Assembly: GCF_014023275.1 (NCBI RefSeq)
Contig: NZ_CP054698.1
Location: 6,285,001-6,349,000, forward strand
DNA length: 64,000 bases
Source of the DNA: Nostoc edaphicum CCNP1411
Lineage (GTDB): Bacteria > Cyanobacteriota > Cyanobacteriia > Cyanobacteriales > Nostocaceae
Direction of reading: 5' to 3'
Below, in pieces: positions 19,309-28,739 of this stretch; the stretch's first letter is position 1; each line of letters begins with the position of its first letter. Position numbers and translations under genes: made by a program. The notes below the pieces were generated by a model. The model was given only the letters and a program-made list of their open reading frames with translations, had not been told where the DNA came from and did no database searches.

Positions 19309-22284
19309 ATGAACCCTTTTCAACTCAACAAATATAGTGATCAAGAACCAAGCGAGAAACCACAAAAAAGATTTCCGGGATGGTTTGCTTTAGATTTTGG
19401 TACGTCAAACTCCACAGTTACACTCTTCGATCCCATTGAAGTACCGATCGCAGAAATTCTCCCCAAAGAACAAGAGATGCGGTTGCGCGATCGCTTATCA
19501 CAATGGCTGAGTTCTCCCGCCTCTGTGGCTTTACCAGATGTCAGCGATGATGATTGGGCAAAGTTTATCATCGAAATTAGCAAAAATCTGGAGATAGAAC
19601 CCAGCCGATTGAGTGAAGTATTTGAAAGTGACAATAAAGAGCGATTTTTGGAAGCAATTCGCCAAATTGAGCTTTCTTTAGGAAACAGCGAGAGGTTTCG
19701 CCGTGCTGTCAGCAAAAAACTTTACCAAATCTATCATGAGGTATTCCGCGTCCCTACCCTAGAGTCGCAAAATCTGATCCCAGTTGTGCTAGATATCGAT
19801 CGCCGCGATACGGAAATTCCCAGCGAGTTGGAAATTTCGCAGTTAGGGGACTTAAAACTGCGGATGGGTAGGGAAGCTAGAGATAACCGCAAAAAAGCGA
19901 TCGCTCAAGGTACAAGCAGTTCTTTAAAGGAAATTATCAGCAGATTTCACCATTCACCCAAACGCTATTTTGGTCAGGAGCGATCGTTTTCAATTATTTT
20001 GGATGGTGAAGAAGAAATAATTACTGCTAATCAACTAATCCAATCTGCTTGGGCGCATTTAATCGAGTTAACTGAAGATTACCGTCAACGCGCCCAACGC
20101 AGATTTTCAGAAGGGACTTTTTTAACAGCAGTTGTCACTTACCCAACTGTCGCCCCACCAGTTGTTCGCAAGGAAGTTAAGGAATTTGTTGAGCAATTGG
20201 GGATCGATGATGTCCAAACTGCTTATGATGAAGCCGTTTCCGTGGCAATATTCTTTTTGTGGCGAGAATTTGGCGGTAATCTAAATATTGGCATCGAATC
20301 ATTCAAAACTCGTTGCCGTCAAGTAGGAAATAAATGGTCACAAAATGTCCTCGTGTTGGATATCGGTGGCGGAACCACAGACTTAGCTTTAATTGAACTA
20401 ACTTTAGAAGATAAAACCCCTACTTTTGCCGATTATGAAGACCGAGGTTTAGGAGGACGTTACTATAAACTTACTCCCAAACTATTAGGCTCTTCCGGTC
20501 ATTTACAGTTAGGTGGTGAATTAATTACACTGCGAATTTTTAGATTATTAAAAGTTGCGATCGCAGACTTTTTATTGACAGCCGTAACAACAGGTGATAT
20601 TGAAAGCGAAAAGCTAGAAGATTTAATTAGTTCTGAATTAAACGAGCGTTTTTTAGAACAAGGCAAATTCAAAACTGGCAGTATTTTAAAATGTCTAGAT
20701 AAAGAGAATCCAGAAGGTGATATTGCTTACAAAGATGCCCTAGATACCGCAGAGAAAGTATTACCTACCCGTTGGCAACAAGCACCCCAACGCCTGCAAT
20801 CATTTTATATCCTTTGGGATTATGCGGAAGCCGCTAAACTTAAACTTGGGCAAAAAGCACCATCAGATAATTCTCTATTAACCTTCACACTTACTGAACA
20901 ACAAATTTCCGAACTACTTACCCAAAGTACCGTTAAATTGCAAGTTCAAGATCCAAATAACATCTGCGTTACCCTAGATAACCATCAATTTGAACGTGCC
21001 GCCGTTGCAGGAATTAAAGAAGCGATCGGGATTGCTAAAGGATTGATGGAAAGTCGCTTGCGTCCCGATGATCTCACCAAAGATTCTTGGAATTCCCAAA
21101 AAGTTGATTGGTTAATTTTGTCTGGAAAAACTTGTAATTTAGACATAGTGCAGCGCCAAATCTACCAAGAATTTAGTAAGTCTCCATATTTTGTCTGGAA
21201 TCCAGAACGAATTACCTTTGTGTTGGAATTTACCAAATTAGCCACCTCCGCTGGTGCTTGCTATGCTGAGAAACTGCGAAGATTAAGGTTCGATCCAGAA
21301 GAGTCCAAAAGCTTGTTGCGTAAGGGAGCCAACCAGCTAGAAATTGATGTCAAAAATCTGTTTTATTATTTGCCTTGTAACTTCAAACGCAAAACTCAAA
21401 GTAACGATTTACTGACCATATTTAAAGCTGGACAAGAACTCTATCAACTCGCACCTTGGGAAACTGTCGCCAAAGTTCGTACTGCATGGCAAGGAATCCA
21501 ATTAACTAATATTATTTACCGTCAAGACTACGAGGATGGAGATTTACGACTATGGGGTAGCTTTGACGGCAAAAACCTCATGAATAAACTGGGAATGCCA
21601 GAAGCGGAGTTTCTGAAAAAAATTAAAGTCCAGTTTGAAATTGACCAAACCCTTGAGTTTAATGTGTTGCTTTGTCAAGGAAATCCCCATTATTTAATTG
21701 ATATTCCTGGCATTGATTTGGAATCGGTAGTTTCAGAATATTCAGCGCTATTTACTGATGGTAAATTAAATTGGAATATTGCTGTGGAAGGCTTTAATAA
21801 AGACTTAAATGATGGTGATATTGCCGTCAATGTTATTGAGTCTGCAACTGTTGATCAGCCAGATGCTTATCATCTTGTATTTGAAGTAGGAAATGATGGT
21901 AGTAAGTTGTTCCAAAAATTTCACTATCTGCGTGATGGTGTGACGGAACCAGGAATTGGGTTAATTAGTAATCCCTTACCTCCTTTCCCGCAAACTGGCC
22001 AGCATACTTTCTATGTTTATCAAACAGATACAGAAACTAACAGCAAAAAATGGATAAGAATTGGCGCACTCACCAAACCAGATCTGACAACAGATTACCC
22101 TTGCCAATATCGGGTAACTCTCGATGATCAAGGTATTCTGCGGATGCACGCTGGTGAAGTACCTTACTGGACATCAAACAGTCAGGAATGTCTAAAAGAA
22201 GAGGGATGCGTTTATCTTGCTGAATTAGAATTGCAGCCCAATGAAGTTGATAAAGAACGCGATCCATTTTGCGGCATACATTAA
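19309..22284 (+). CDS. SrfB-like / Hsp70-actin fold ATPase
   Basis: A 991-aa protein. An actin/Hsp70-type ATPase core is evident: phosphate-1 loop LDFGTSNSTV (about 28-37), phosphate-2 loop VLDIGGGTTDLALIEL (about 349-364) and an adenosine-type segment LILSGKT (about 602-608). The C-terminal 300 residues are beta-rich with no recognised motif. Length and layout match the virulence-factor SrfB family of enterobacteria, which is encoded beside a large GTPase-like SrfC and a SrfA protein. Here a dynamin-like GTPase precedes it and an unknown protein follows, so the set looks like the same kind of module. The cellular role is unknown. The identification is by fold motifs and size, not by a search. 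Confidence 0.75.
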   Translation: MNPFQLNKYSDQEPSEKPQKRFPGWFALDFGTSNSTVTLFDPIEVPIAEILPKEQEMRLRDRLSQWLSSPASVALPDVSDDDWAKFIIEISKNLEIEPSRLSEVFESDNKERFLEAIRQIELSLGNSERFRRAVSKKLYQIYHEVFRVPTLESQNLIPVVLDIDRRDTEIPSELEISQLGDLKLRMGREARDNRKKAIAQGTSSSLKEIISRFHHSPKRYFGQERSFSIILDGEEEIITANQLIQSAWAHLIELTEDYRQRAQRRFSEGTFLTAVVTYPTVAPPVVRKEVKEFVEQLGIDDVQTAYDEAVSVAIFFLWREFGGNLNIGIESFKTRCRQVGNKWSQNVLVLDIGGGTTDLALIELTLEDKTPTFADYEDRGLGGRYYKLTPKLLGSSGHLQLGGELITLRIFRLLKVAIADFLLTAVTTGDIESEKLEDLISSELNERFLEQGKFKTGSILKCLDKENPEGDIAYKDALDTAEKVLPTRWQQAPQRLQSFYILWDYAEAAKLKLGQKAPSDNSLLTFTLTEQQISELLTQSTVKLQVQDPNNICVTLDNHQFERAAVAGIKEAIGIAKGLMESRLRPDDLTKDSWNSQKVDWLILSGKTCNLDIVQRQIYQEFSKSPYFVWNPERITFVLEFTKLATSAGACYAEKLRRLRFDPEESKSLLRKGANQLEIDVKNLFYYLPCNFKRKTQSNDLLTIFKAGQELYQLAPWETVAKVRTAWQGIQLTNIIYRQDYEDGDLRLWGSFDGKNLMNKLGMPEAEFLKKIKVQFEIDQTLEFNVLLCQGNPHYLIDIPGIDLESVVSEYSALFTDGKLNWNIAVEGFNKDLNDGDIAVNVIESATVDQPDAYHLVFEVGNDGSKLFQKFHYLRDGVTEPGIGLISNPLPPFPQTGQHTFYVYQTDTETNSKKWIRIGALTKPDLTTDYPCQYRVTLDDQGILRMHAGEVPYWTSNSQECLKEEGCVYLAELELQPNEVDKERDPFCGIH

Positions 22285-22372
22285 ACCTCTGTGTTCCTCT
22301 GCGCTGAAAGAAATTAAGTTTTTTAAACGCAAAGGAGCGCGGAGTAAACGCTAAGGGGCGCAGAGGTTTGCC
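22284..22372. repeat. Dispersed inverted repeat (AAACCTCTG...CAGAGGTTT)
   Basis: The spacer starts with AAACCTCTGTGTTCCTCTGC and ends with GGGGCGCAGAGGTTT, forming an imperfect inverted repeat. This is a common intergenic repeat in Nostoc-type genomes, here lying between the SrfB-like gene and the next gene. Confidence 0.6.
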
Positions 22373-22417
22373 AAGTTAATTTGCTTCACATACAGGTAAT
22401 ATTTGGAGGTGATATTC

Positions 22418-23509
22418 ATGCAGCACTTGCGTCAATTATTAGAGGTAGAAAACTCAGAGTTAGCCCGGTTACTGCGGTTTAGTTTGTATGGACTAGAGGC
22501 TACTTTAAATCAGGCTCGCGCAGAATTTCCACTAGATCCTGGATCTAAAATATGCGATGAAGTGCTGCAAGAACTTCATAACCTGTTGCAACCTGAACCG
22601 CCACAGCAAAATATTGGTTGGGAAGATGCGCCAGCTGATTTAAAACTCAGTCACCTGCGAGAAGCTTTTAATTCTGACTCAGAACTGAATTATTATCTGG
22701 GTAATTCCCAACTACAAAGCACAACGGATTCTGATTTGTGGAATGAGATTCAACGTAAACTGCTGCGAGTCCCAGAGGATTTGGCTACAATTTGGCGATC
22801 GCGCACCTTGGATTTAGCTCAAGAAGTTGGTGCGATCGCAGATAATTCTAACCTCTTTCAACTTCCCTTTGTCCGTGATGAAATTATCTACCCTGGCCTT
22901 AGTGGTACTGTTCAAACTCAGGGGTTGAAGTTGTATCAACAAGCACTTTCAAATTCTCAAAATACCCAAGGGAATGCATCCGATTTACCAGCGGCATTCC
23001 TATTTTTATATATGAATTTTATCGAAATAGACCCAGATTTACATCATGCTTTAAAGAGCGTTTTTGGCTTTGATGTCGTTTCCTTACACTCCAAACCAGA
23101 ACAACGACATCAATATATTGATGCTTTAAGCGATCGCTTCCAACGCACCCAAAAAGCTGAGAAAAATACTGATCCCCTGTCAATTCTCCGTGCTTGGATT
23201 GACATGGACGAAGCCATACATTCCCTAGTATTCATACCACCAGCTGAACGCTATTCTTGGTGGGGAAAGCTACAACAAGAATCACGACGTATTTTGAAGA
23301 AAGTCGCTGATGAGGCAATTAATGCTGGTAATGAAGTGCGAATTCGCCAATTATCAGGGCTTTATGCAGATATCTGTGCTTCATCCAAGGATGACTTACA
23401 ACTAGATTGTGGTGGTATTCCTGGTGAAGTCTTAACTTGTCTTCGAGTATATACGCGAATCAATCAAGAAGAATCTCCTGGTCGTGTAATATTTCGCTCA
23501 TCACGGTAG
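22418..23509 (+). CDS. Unknown protein of the dynamin/SrfB block
   Basis: A 363-aa protein that I do not recognise. The frame is open from 22403, but GGAGGTGAT at 22405-22413 is a near-perfect ribosome binding site for the ATG at 22418, which decides the start. The protein is mostly predicted helix, rich in Leu and acidic residues (LRQLLEVENSELARLLRFSL at the start; WIDMDEAIHSLVFIPPAERY in the middle). No signal peptide or membrane segment is seen. By position it could be the counterpart of SrfA in srfABC-like sets, but I see no sequence evidence for that. It ends before a convergent terminator. Confidence 0.75.
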   Translation: MQHLRQLLEVENSELARLLRFSLYGLEATLNQARAEFPLDPGSKICDEVLQELHNLLQPEPPQQNIGWEDAPADLKLSHLREAFNSDSELNYYLGNSQLQSTTDSDLWNEIQRKLLRVPEDLATIWRSRTLDLAQEVGAIADNSNLFQLPFVRDEIIYPGLSGTVQTQGLKLYQQALSNSQNTQGNASDLPAAFLFLYMNFIEIDPDLHHALKSVFGFDVVSLHSKPEQRHQYIDALSDRFQRTQKAEKNTDPLSILRAWIDMDEAIHSLVFIPPAERYSWWGKLQQESRRILKKVADEAINAGNEVRIRQLSGLYADICASSKDDLQLDCGGIPGEVLTCLRVYTRINQEESPGRVIFRSSR

Positions 23510-23534
23510 TTGCTGGCGAGTTTTCTAATTCTTG

Positions 23535-23588
23535 AGATTATGAGGCAAGGCAGACAATTTTACTAGTCCCCGCCTTGCCTCATAATCT
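23535..23588. terminator. Bidirectional terminator hairpin
   Basis: A perfect 17-bp inverted repeat (AGATTATGAGGCAAGGC and its complement) with a 20-base loop. It sits between the plus-strand 363-aa gene and the minus-strand HLIP gene, so it can serve both. Confidence 0.7.
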
Positions 23589-23611
23589 AATGAAGGTAAA
23601 AACGTTTAAAT

Positions 23612-23791
23612 CTAAAGGATGCCCCAGAAGTGTAAAATCCCTTGACCAGAAAATACTTCAAGTGCAACGGCAGATAAAAAACCAATCATTGCAAAACGAC
23701 CGTTCCAGTTTTCGCTCTGAGGAGTGAAGCCCCAACGCAAAGCATTAGGATCTTCTGAAACCGAAGGCGTAGTCTTCTTAATGTCTGCCAT
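23612..23791 (-). CDS. High-light-inducible protein (HLIP / one-helix chlorophyll-binding protein)
   Basis: A 59-aa protein with the chlorophyll a/b-binding helix signature [19 protein letters not shown] (Glu, Asn and Arg ligands in the ExxNxR pattern). HLIPs bind chlorophyll and carotenoid in the thylakoid membrane and protect photosystem assembly under light stress. The open frame extends to 23872, but the ATG at 23791 is preceded by CGGAG at good spacing and gives the typical short soluble N-terminus. Confidence 0.92.
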   Translation of the reverse strand: MADIKKTTPSVSEDPNALRWGFTPQSENWNGRFAMIGFLSAVALEVFSGQGILHFWGIL

Positions 23792-24086
23792 AAATAATAC
23801 TCCGAGCTTTATGTTGTAACAGTTATAACTGCCTGTAAAGTAATGTAACAGATTTTTACGGAAATGCAACATAAAATCAAGTCAAAATTCGGCAGTATAT
23901 ATTACGGGTACGTAATTTAATCTTAACAAGTTTGCGATGCCTACGGCGGCAAGCTACGCAGCAACAGCAAATTACCTATGACTCAATACAGTTCAGATAA
24001 GACCAAAACACTTGTAGAGACGGCGATTTATCGCGTCTCTAAAACCCACAATTTTGCACAATTAGCCCTTACCCAAGCGTATTGAC

Positions 24087-24815
24087 CTATGACTCACTAC
24101 CGGGAAAAAATACAGGTAAGACAAACGCCGTCAGAATTCCACCCAGCACAATAACCTCAATAATTCTGAGGTAAAAATTGTTTTGCATAAAATTATTCAT
24201 TACTGCACCAAAGTTAGCCTGTAAACTAGTCAACCAAGCACGGAAACGACTAGACCATTCAGCAGGGCTATCTTCGGGGCGAAACTTCCACGAAAACATA
24301 GAGAGTAACAACGGCGCACCACCCACCTTGGTAGACATCAAAACATGAATCGCCACACAGCAAACCATCACAACCCAAGCACAAAGGTGGAGTGAGTACC
24401 AAATATGATGTAGCTGCCCTGCTGGAAGCCACTCTTCCTTCATCATCCTGCCAGAGTTCACAGCCAAAACAGCGGCGATAAGCATGAGAGTATTTGCCAG
24501 ACGTTGCAAGCTAACCCACCAAATCGGCTTGCCAACCTGGGTTAGTTGCCGCCAAGAATCAGATTGAACAAGGCGCTTTTGTCCAGCATGAAAGCTATAG
24601 AGGGCAAAAGCTGGTAGAAGAAGTAAGAAACATAATGCAAAAGTGCCGTGAATGCCCTGAATATCCCCAATTTGAGGAAATGGGATTCTGCCAAATCTGC
24701 GATCGTATGTATTGTAAACCAGAAATCCGGTAATGATTGCCGCGATAACTAAAATTCCACTTAAGCCGTGAAGAATTCGCAACAACAAAGGTTGATAGGG
24801 TGCAGAACGGGGCAT
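24087..24815 (-). CDS. Cytochrome b561 / b-type heme membrane protein
   Basis: A 242-aa integral membrane protein with about four to five hydrophobic helices. Candidate heme-ligand histidines lie in RILHGLSG (helix 1), QGIHGTFAL (helix 2), and HHIWYSLHLCAW and AIHVLMS (later helices), the pattern of bacterial cytochrome b561/formate dehydrogenase gamma-type subunits. It would move electrons in the cytoplasmic or thylakoid membrane. No redox partner gene is adjacent. The start at 24815 (MPRSAPYQ) follows an AGGA site; the frame is open further upstream but without support. Confidence 0.82.
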   Translation of the reverse strand: MPRSAPYQPLLLRILHGLSGILVIAAIITGFLVYNTYDRRFGRIPFPQIGDIQGIHGTFALCFLLLLPAFALYSFHAGQKRLVQSDSWRQLTQVGKPIWWVSLQRLANTLMLIAAVLAVNSGRMMKEEWLPAGQLHHIWYSLHLCAWVVMVCCVAIHVLMSTKVGGAPLLLSMFSWKFRPEDSPAEWSSRFRAWLTSLQANFGAVMNNFMQNNFYLRIIEVIVLGGILTAFVLPVFFPGSES

Positions 24816-25053
24816 AAAAAGAATCCTGAGTAGATGATTGTAGGAGTATTGAATAGATAATTTAAGCTTTTGGTGAGGCAAGAAAATTGTCCTGGATATT
24901 TCACATAATAATTACAATTATTTCTAATAAGAGTGCTTAATCCCCACTGGCTGGTAGCTCAATATTTATACCATAAAGAAAAAGCTATCTGTTGTTGATA
25001 AACTAAGTTAATATGACATTCATGCTTACATATAGTAGCTGAGGTGTAGTGCC

Positions 25054-25398
25054 GTAAGTCAGGTTTTAAGCTTTGAATTAAGTGATGAAGTTTACGCGGC
25101 ATTGCAGCAACAAGCCGAGGACGTAGGCGTATATCTTGCAGAATTCGTAGCTACTTCCATAGAACAGCAATATGCTTTTGTAAGACGTGAAAATTCGCAA
25201 CCTGAAACAGAGAAAGAAGCAGTTCGTCAACGCTTCCGAAGTCATGCTGGAAACATTAACCTCGGTTACGCTACAGGAGTAGATAATGAAAGCATTGATG
25301 CTGATTTGGTCAAAGCATACAGTAATACCTAGGCATTAACCACCGACTATTATTTTGAGCAGGAAGGCTTTCGACGTTTGTTGTTTCCCCAAGTATGA
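25054..25398 (+). pseudogene. Collapsed toxin-antitoxin locus (antitoxin remnant joined to a PIN-toxin tail)
   Basis: From 25054 the frame reads VSQVLSFELSDEVYAALQQQ and on to ADLVKAYSNT, like a small VapB-type antitoxin, but the expected ATG is GTA and no in-frame ATG or GTG exists upstream before a stop. A TAG at 25330 is followed, in the same frame, by ALTTDYYFEQEGFRRLLFPQ and a stop, which is the typical C-terminus of a PIN-domain toxin (DxxFEQ-GF). The end of the antitoxin and most of the toxin are missing. The only available start (TTG at 25102) would give a truncated antitoxin. A deletion in a former TA pair is the simplest explanation. Confidence 0.65.
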
Positions 25399-25413
25399 AG
25401 ATTTATACGAATT

Positions 25414-26295
25414 ATGCTCAAAAGTCCTTTACGATATCCTGGCGGTAAGTCAAAAGCAATAAATCAAATAGCTGAATACTTGCCAGAGAGCTTTTCAGAA
25501 TTTCGAGAGCCTTTTGTGGGTGGTGGTTCTGTATTTATCTATTTAAGACAAAAGTTTCCTCATCTCAAAATTTGGATTAACGATTTAAACCGCGAACTCT
25601 TTTTGTTTTGGAAGTCTGCCCAATCTGAGCTACCTCAATTAGTTCAAGAAATTCGACATATTAAAGTCAAATATACAGATGGTAAACTACTCTTTACAGA
25701 ATTAACTAGTGTAGATGTAAATAATTTATCTGATTTAGAAAGAGCGGTTAGGTTTTTTGTACTCAATAGAATTACTTTTTCAGGAACTGTAGAATCAGGT
25801 GGTTTTTCCCAAGAAGCTTTTCATAAAAGATTTACTTATTCTTCAATAGAACGACTCGAAAAGTTAGAAAATATCTTATCAAAAAACGTCCAAATTACTA
25901 ATTTAGATTACAGCCATCTATTAAAATCCGAAGGAGAAGATGTATTTTTATTTTTAGATCCACCATACTTTAGTGCTACTAAATCAAAACTTTATGGTAA
26001 AGATGGTGACTTGCACACTTCTTTTGAACATCAGAGATTTTCTGAACTATTGCAACAATGTCATCATCGCTGGCTAATTACCTACGACAACTCAACGCAA
26101 ATTCGAGAAAATTTTCAATGGGCTAATATTTCAGAGTGGGAATTGCAGTATGGCATGAATAACTATAAGCAGAGTGGTGCAGCCAAAGGAAAAGAATTAT
26201 TCATTACTAATTACGAAGTTAAACTTTATTTGGAGAAAAAATCACAAGTTCAGAATCTTGCTAATCCAGCTTTGCAATTGAGCCTTGAGATTTAA
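25414..26295 (+). CDS. DNA adenine methylase (D12/Dam class, alpha type)
   Basis: A 293-aa N6-adenine methyltransferase. It has the opening SPLRYPGGK, the SAM-binding EPFVGGGSVF, and the catalytic motif DPPY (in LFLDPPYFSAT), in the order of the alpha class. The family includes Dam, which methylates GATC. That sequence lies inside the abundant HIP1 octamer, but the specificity of this enzyme cannot be read from sequence. No restriction endonuclease gene lies nearby, so it is an orphan methylase. It follows the wrecked toxin-antitoxin remnant. Confidence 0.88.
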   Translation: MLKSPLRYPGGKSKAINQIAEYLPESFSEFREPFVGGGSVFIYLRQKFPHLKIWINDLNRELFLFWKSAQSELPQLVQEIRHIKVKYTDGKLLFTELTSVDVNNLSDLERAVRFFVLNRITFSGTVESGGFSQEAFHKRFTYSSIERLEKLENILSKNVQITNLDYSHLLKSEGEDVFLFLDPPYFSATKSKLYGKDGDLHTSFEHQRFSELLQQCHHRWLITYDNSTQIRENFQWANISEWELQYGMNNYKQSGAAKGKELFITNYEVKLYLEKKSQVQNLANPALQLSLEI

Positions 26296-26375
26296 ACCTA
26301 ATTTTGATAGCTTTCAATTTTCCGGTAGGATAACCCCATAGCTCTCAATATAGCTACAACATACAAACCTTAGCT

Positions 26376-27449
26376 ATGACAATTTCCCCAATCCCTGCTC
26401 AAGAATCCTCTGGTAGCTGGTATATCCTGCTGCAACAATTAATAGATGGCCAATCCTTGTCTCGTACTCAAGCTGCTGAATTGATGCAAGGGTGGCTCAG
26501 TGAAGCGGTTCCCCCAGAGTTATCAGGGGCTATTTTAACCGCGCTGAATTTTAAAGGCATTTCTGCCGACGAGTTGACTGGTATGGCTGAAGTATTACAA
26601 TCCCAATCAAAACTGGGGACTGGGCAAGAATCTACCCAATCCCCAATCCCCCTAATTGATACCTGTGGAACTGGTGGAGATGGGTCATCAACCTTTAATA
26701 TTTCTACAGCGGTTGCTTTTGTTGCAGCTGCATCTGGTGTACCTGTGGCCAAACACGGCAATCGTTCAGCTTCAAGTCTCACAGGGAGCGCAGATGTATT
26801 GGAAGCCTTGGGTGTAAACTTGAGTGCATCCAGTGAAAAAGTGCAAGCCGCATTACAAGAAGTCGGGATCACTTTCTTGTTTGCCCCTGGTTGGCATCCA
26901 GCCCTCAAGGCGGTTGCTTCATTACGGCGAACTCTCAGGGTACGAACGGTGTTTAATTTGCTTGGGCCGTTAGTAAATCCCTTGCGTCCAACTGGGCAAG
27001 TGGTGGGCTTATTTACTCCCAAACTTTTGGCAACTGTTGCCCAAGCTTTACAGAATTTGGGCAAGGAAAAGGCGATTGTGTTGCACGGGCGAGAAAAACT
27101 CGATGAGGCTGGGTTAGGAGATGAAACTGACTTGGCGGTGTTATCAGATGGAGAAGTGCAGTTAACTACCATTAATCCCCTAGATTTGGATTTAACGCCT
27201 GCTCCCATCGGTATGCTTCGGGGTGGCGATGTCCAAGAGAATGCGGAGATTCTCAAGGCGGTACTCCAAGGTAAGGGAACTCAAGCACAACAGGATGCAG
27301 TAGCTTTGAATGCGTCGTTAGCGCTGCAAGTAGCGGGTACGATCGCACTGCTAGATCACACCGAGGGGATTAAAATCGCTAAGGATATCCTACAAAGTGG
27401 GGCTGCTTGGACGAAATTGGAGCAGTTAGTTGAGTTTCTGGGGAATTGA
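26376..27449 (+). CDS. trpD: Anthranilate phosphoribosyltransferase
   Basis: A 357-aa enzyme that adds phosphoribose to anthranilate in tryptophan synthesis. The PRPP-binding [17 protein letters not shown], the [18 protein letters not shown] block and [17 protein letters not shown] are all present. Between MAEVLQSQS and [10 protein letters not shown] there are about ten extra residues ([12 protein letters not shown]) encoded by GGGGACT / CCCAATCCCC sequence, an in-frame STRR remnant. The gene stands apart from other trp genes, as is usual in cyanobacteria. Its 3' end overlaps the convergent protease gene by 71 bp. Confidence 0.95.
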   Translation: MTISPIPAQESSGSWYILLQQLIDGQSLSRTQAAELMQGWLSEAVPPELSGAILTALNFKGISADELTGMAEVLQSQSKLGTGQESTQSPIPLIDTCGTGGDGSSTFNISTAVAFVAAASGVPVAKHGNRSASSLTGSADVLEALGVNLSASSEKVQAALQEVGITFLFAPGWHPALKAVASLRRTLRVRTVFNLLGPLVNPLRPTGQVVGLFTPKLLATVAQALQNLGKEKAIVLHGREKLDEAGLGDETDLAVLSDGEVQLTTINPLDLDLTPAPIGMLRGGDVQENAEILKAVLQGKGTQAQQDAVALNASLALQVAGTIALLDHTEGIKIAKDILQSGAAWTKLEQLVEFLGN

Positions 27450-28428
27450 GTTGCGATCGCAATTGCGGACGAAATTCTACGATATTACGTTTGATGGTGA
27501 CATCGTAATTGCCAAAAAAGTCATGTCCTAGAAGTCCAATTTCTAGTTCCGCACCTGCGATCGCTACTGGTACTTTATTCACTATTACCCCGCCAACTGC
27601 CATCGAATTAACATAACCCACGGGAAATTCTACAGCTCTAGCACTAGCGGTATTTGCCTTCGCTTTCCCTACTGCCACTATTCCCAAAGTATTTGCCATC
27701 TCTTGGGTGATTACAGTGCCACTGGCTCCCGTATCCACAATCATCTCAAATTTATCCTGGCCATTGAAAGTAACTTCCACAATTGGCGTCCCACCAGCCC
27801 GCCTTTTAATTGGGGCTGTAAATACTGCTTGATCTGGAATCAGCATTACTGATGAAGGGAAACCTGAGTCTGCTGGTAAAGGTTTTGTGGCTACACGAGG
27901 TGAGGTAAACTTTGGTGTGGTTGCTGCCTGGGGAACGGTAACAACTATTCTCTTCTGAGGTTCGGCAATTGGTGACGGTAAAGGGCGAGCAGTAGCTTTC
28001 TGTTTGGCATATTTGATTTGGCGCTGATATTCTGTGATTTTGGATTGAGCGAAGGCAAATTCTGGGGTTTGTCGCCGGACTTTTTGCATCAGCGCGATCG
28101 CATCCTGGTATTGACTCGCCACCAATTTCCAATCATCTGAAGATTGAGCCGATTGACTGATACTCCAAGCGCCAACGGCTTTATCTAGCCCCATCTCAAA
28201 AACACTGGGTTCACTTTCAGAAGTATCTAGTGGCGGTGCTTCTGGGGTGGCTGCTGGTGTTGCTGGTTCGACGGCAGGCTGTACTGATGCCAGATCCCCA
28301 ATTGGCGTGGGTTGCTCATTGCTACCAGTTGCGATGTTGCGTTTGTCTTGACTACAGGCAACACACAAAACCGCTAGAGCGCTTGAGACAAAAATTAGGG
28401 TTGCACGGGATAAAAAGGACTGAAGCAT
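27379..28428 (-). CDS. Retropepsin-like aspartic protease, lipoprotein
   Basis: A 349-aa protein. The N-terminus is a lipoprotein signal ([17 protein letters not shown], Cys at the lipobox), so the mature protein should be anchored in the membrane facing the periplasm. A Pro/Ala linker and a helical TPR-like segment ([18 protein letters not shown]) follow. The last 130 residues are a clan AA single-domain protease with the active site DTGAS ([12 protein letters not shown]) and a late GLLGHDFF. Function is unknown. The upstream frame is longer, but the lipoprotein start at 28428 is the natural one. It converges on trpD and its last 23 codons overlap trpD. Confidence 0.87.
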   Translation of the reverse strand: MLQSFLSRATLIFVSSALAVLCVACSQDKRNIATGSNEQPTPIGDLASVQPAVEPATPAATPEAPPLDTSESEPSVFEMGLDKAVGAWSISQSAQSSDDWKLVASQYQDAIALMQKVRRQTPEFAFAQSKITEYQRQIKYAKQKATARPLPSPIAEPQKRIVVTVPQAATTPKFTSPRVATKPLPADSGFPSSVMLIPDQAVFTAPIKRRAGGTPIVEVTFNGQDKFEMIVDTGASGTVITQEMANTLGIVAVGKAKANTASARAVEFPVGYVNSMAVGGVIVNKVPVAIAGAELEIGLLGHDFFGNYDVTIKRNIVEFRPQLRSQLNSPETQLTAPISSKQPHFVGYP

Positions 28429-28739
28429 AATTAATTTTAACTGCCCAAGCTTTGCCAAATCCACTCCCGCTACTTTAATTCTCTTTTAATTTTAATTAAC
28501 CATTTTAAAAACTCCCAATTGCTCAACTCATGGGATAATTAGCAATCGCAGTATTGGGTACTGGTGACTGGTGACTGGGGATTAGGTACTAGGAATTAGA
28601 GACTGGGGAAGAAGCAAGGAGTAGGGAGCAAGGGAGTAGAGTTTTACCCGCCCTGTACCTCTCCATCCAATCCCCAATCCCCAGTACCCAATCCCCAGTA
28701 CCCAATCCCCGATCCCCACTCCCCACTCCCCAATTTACT
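28429..28739. repeat. Spacer filled with STRR arrays before carA
   Basis: From about 28553 the sequence is GGTGACTG and GGGGACT heptamers, and from 28665 the opposite sense (CCCCAAT, CCCCAGTA). It runs to within 7 bases of the carA ATG. No ribosome binding site is visible in between. Confidence 0.8.

Noticed and set aside
26468..27256. 262-codon frame on the minus strand inside trpD
   Set aside because: Shadow of trpD, with biased composition and no protein motif or start signal.
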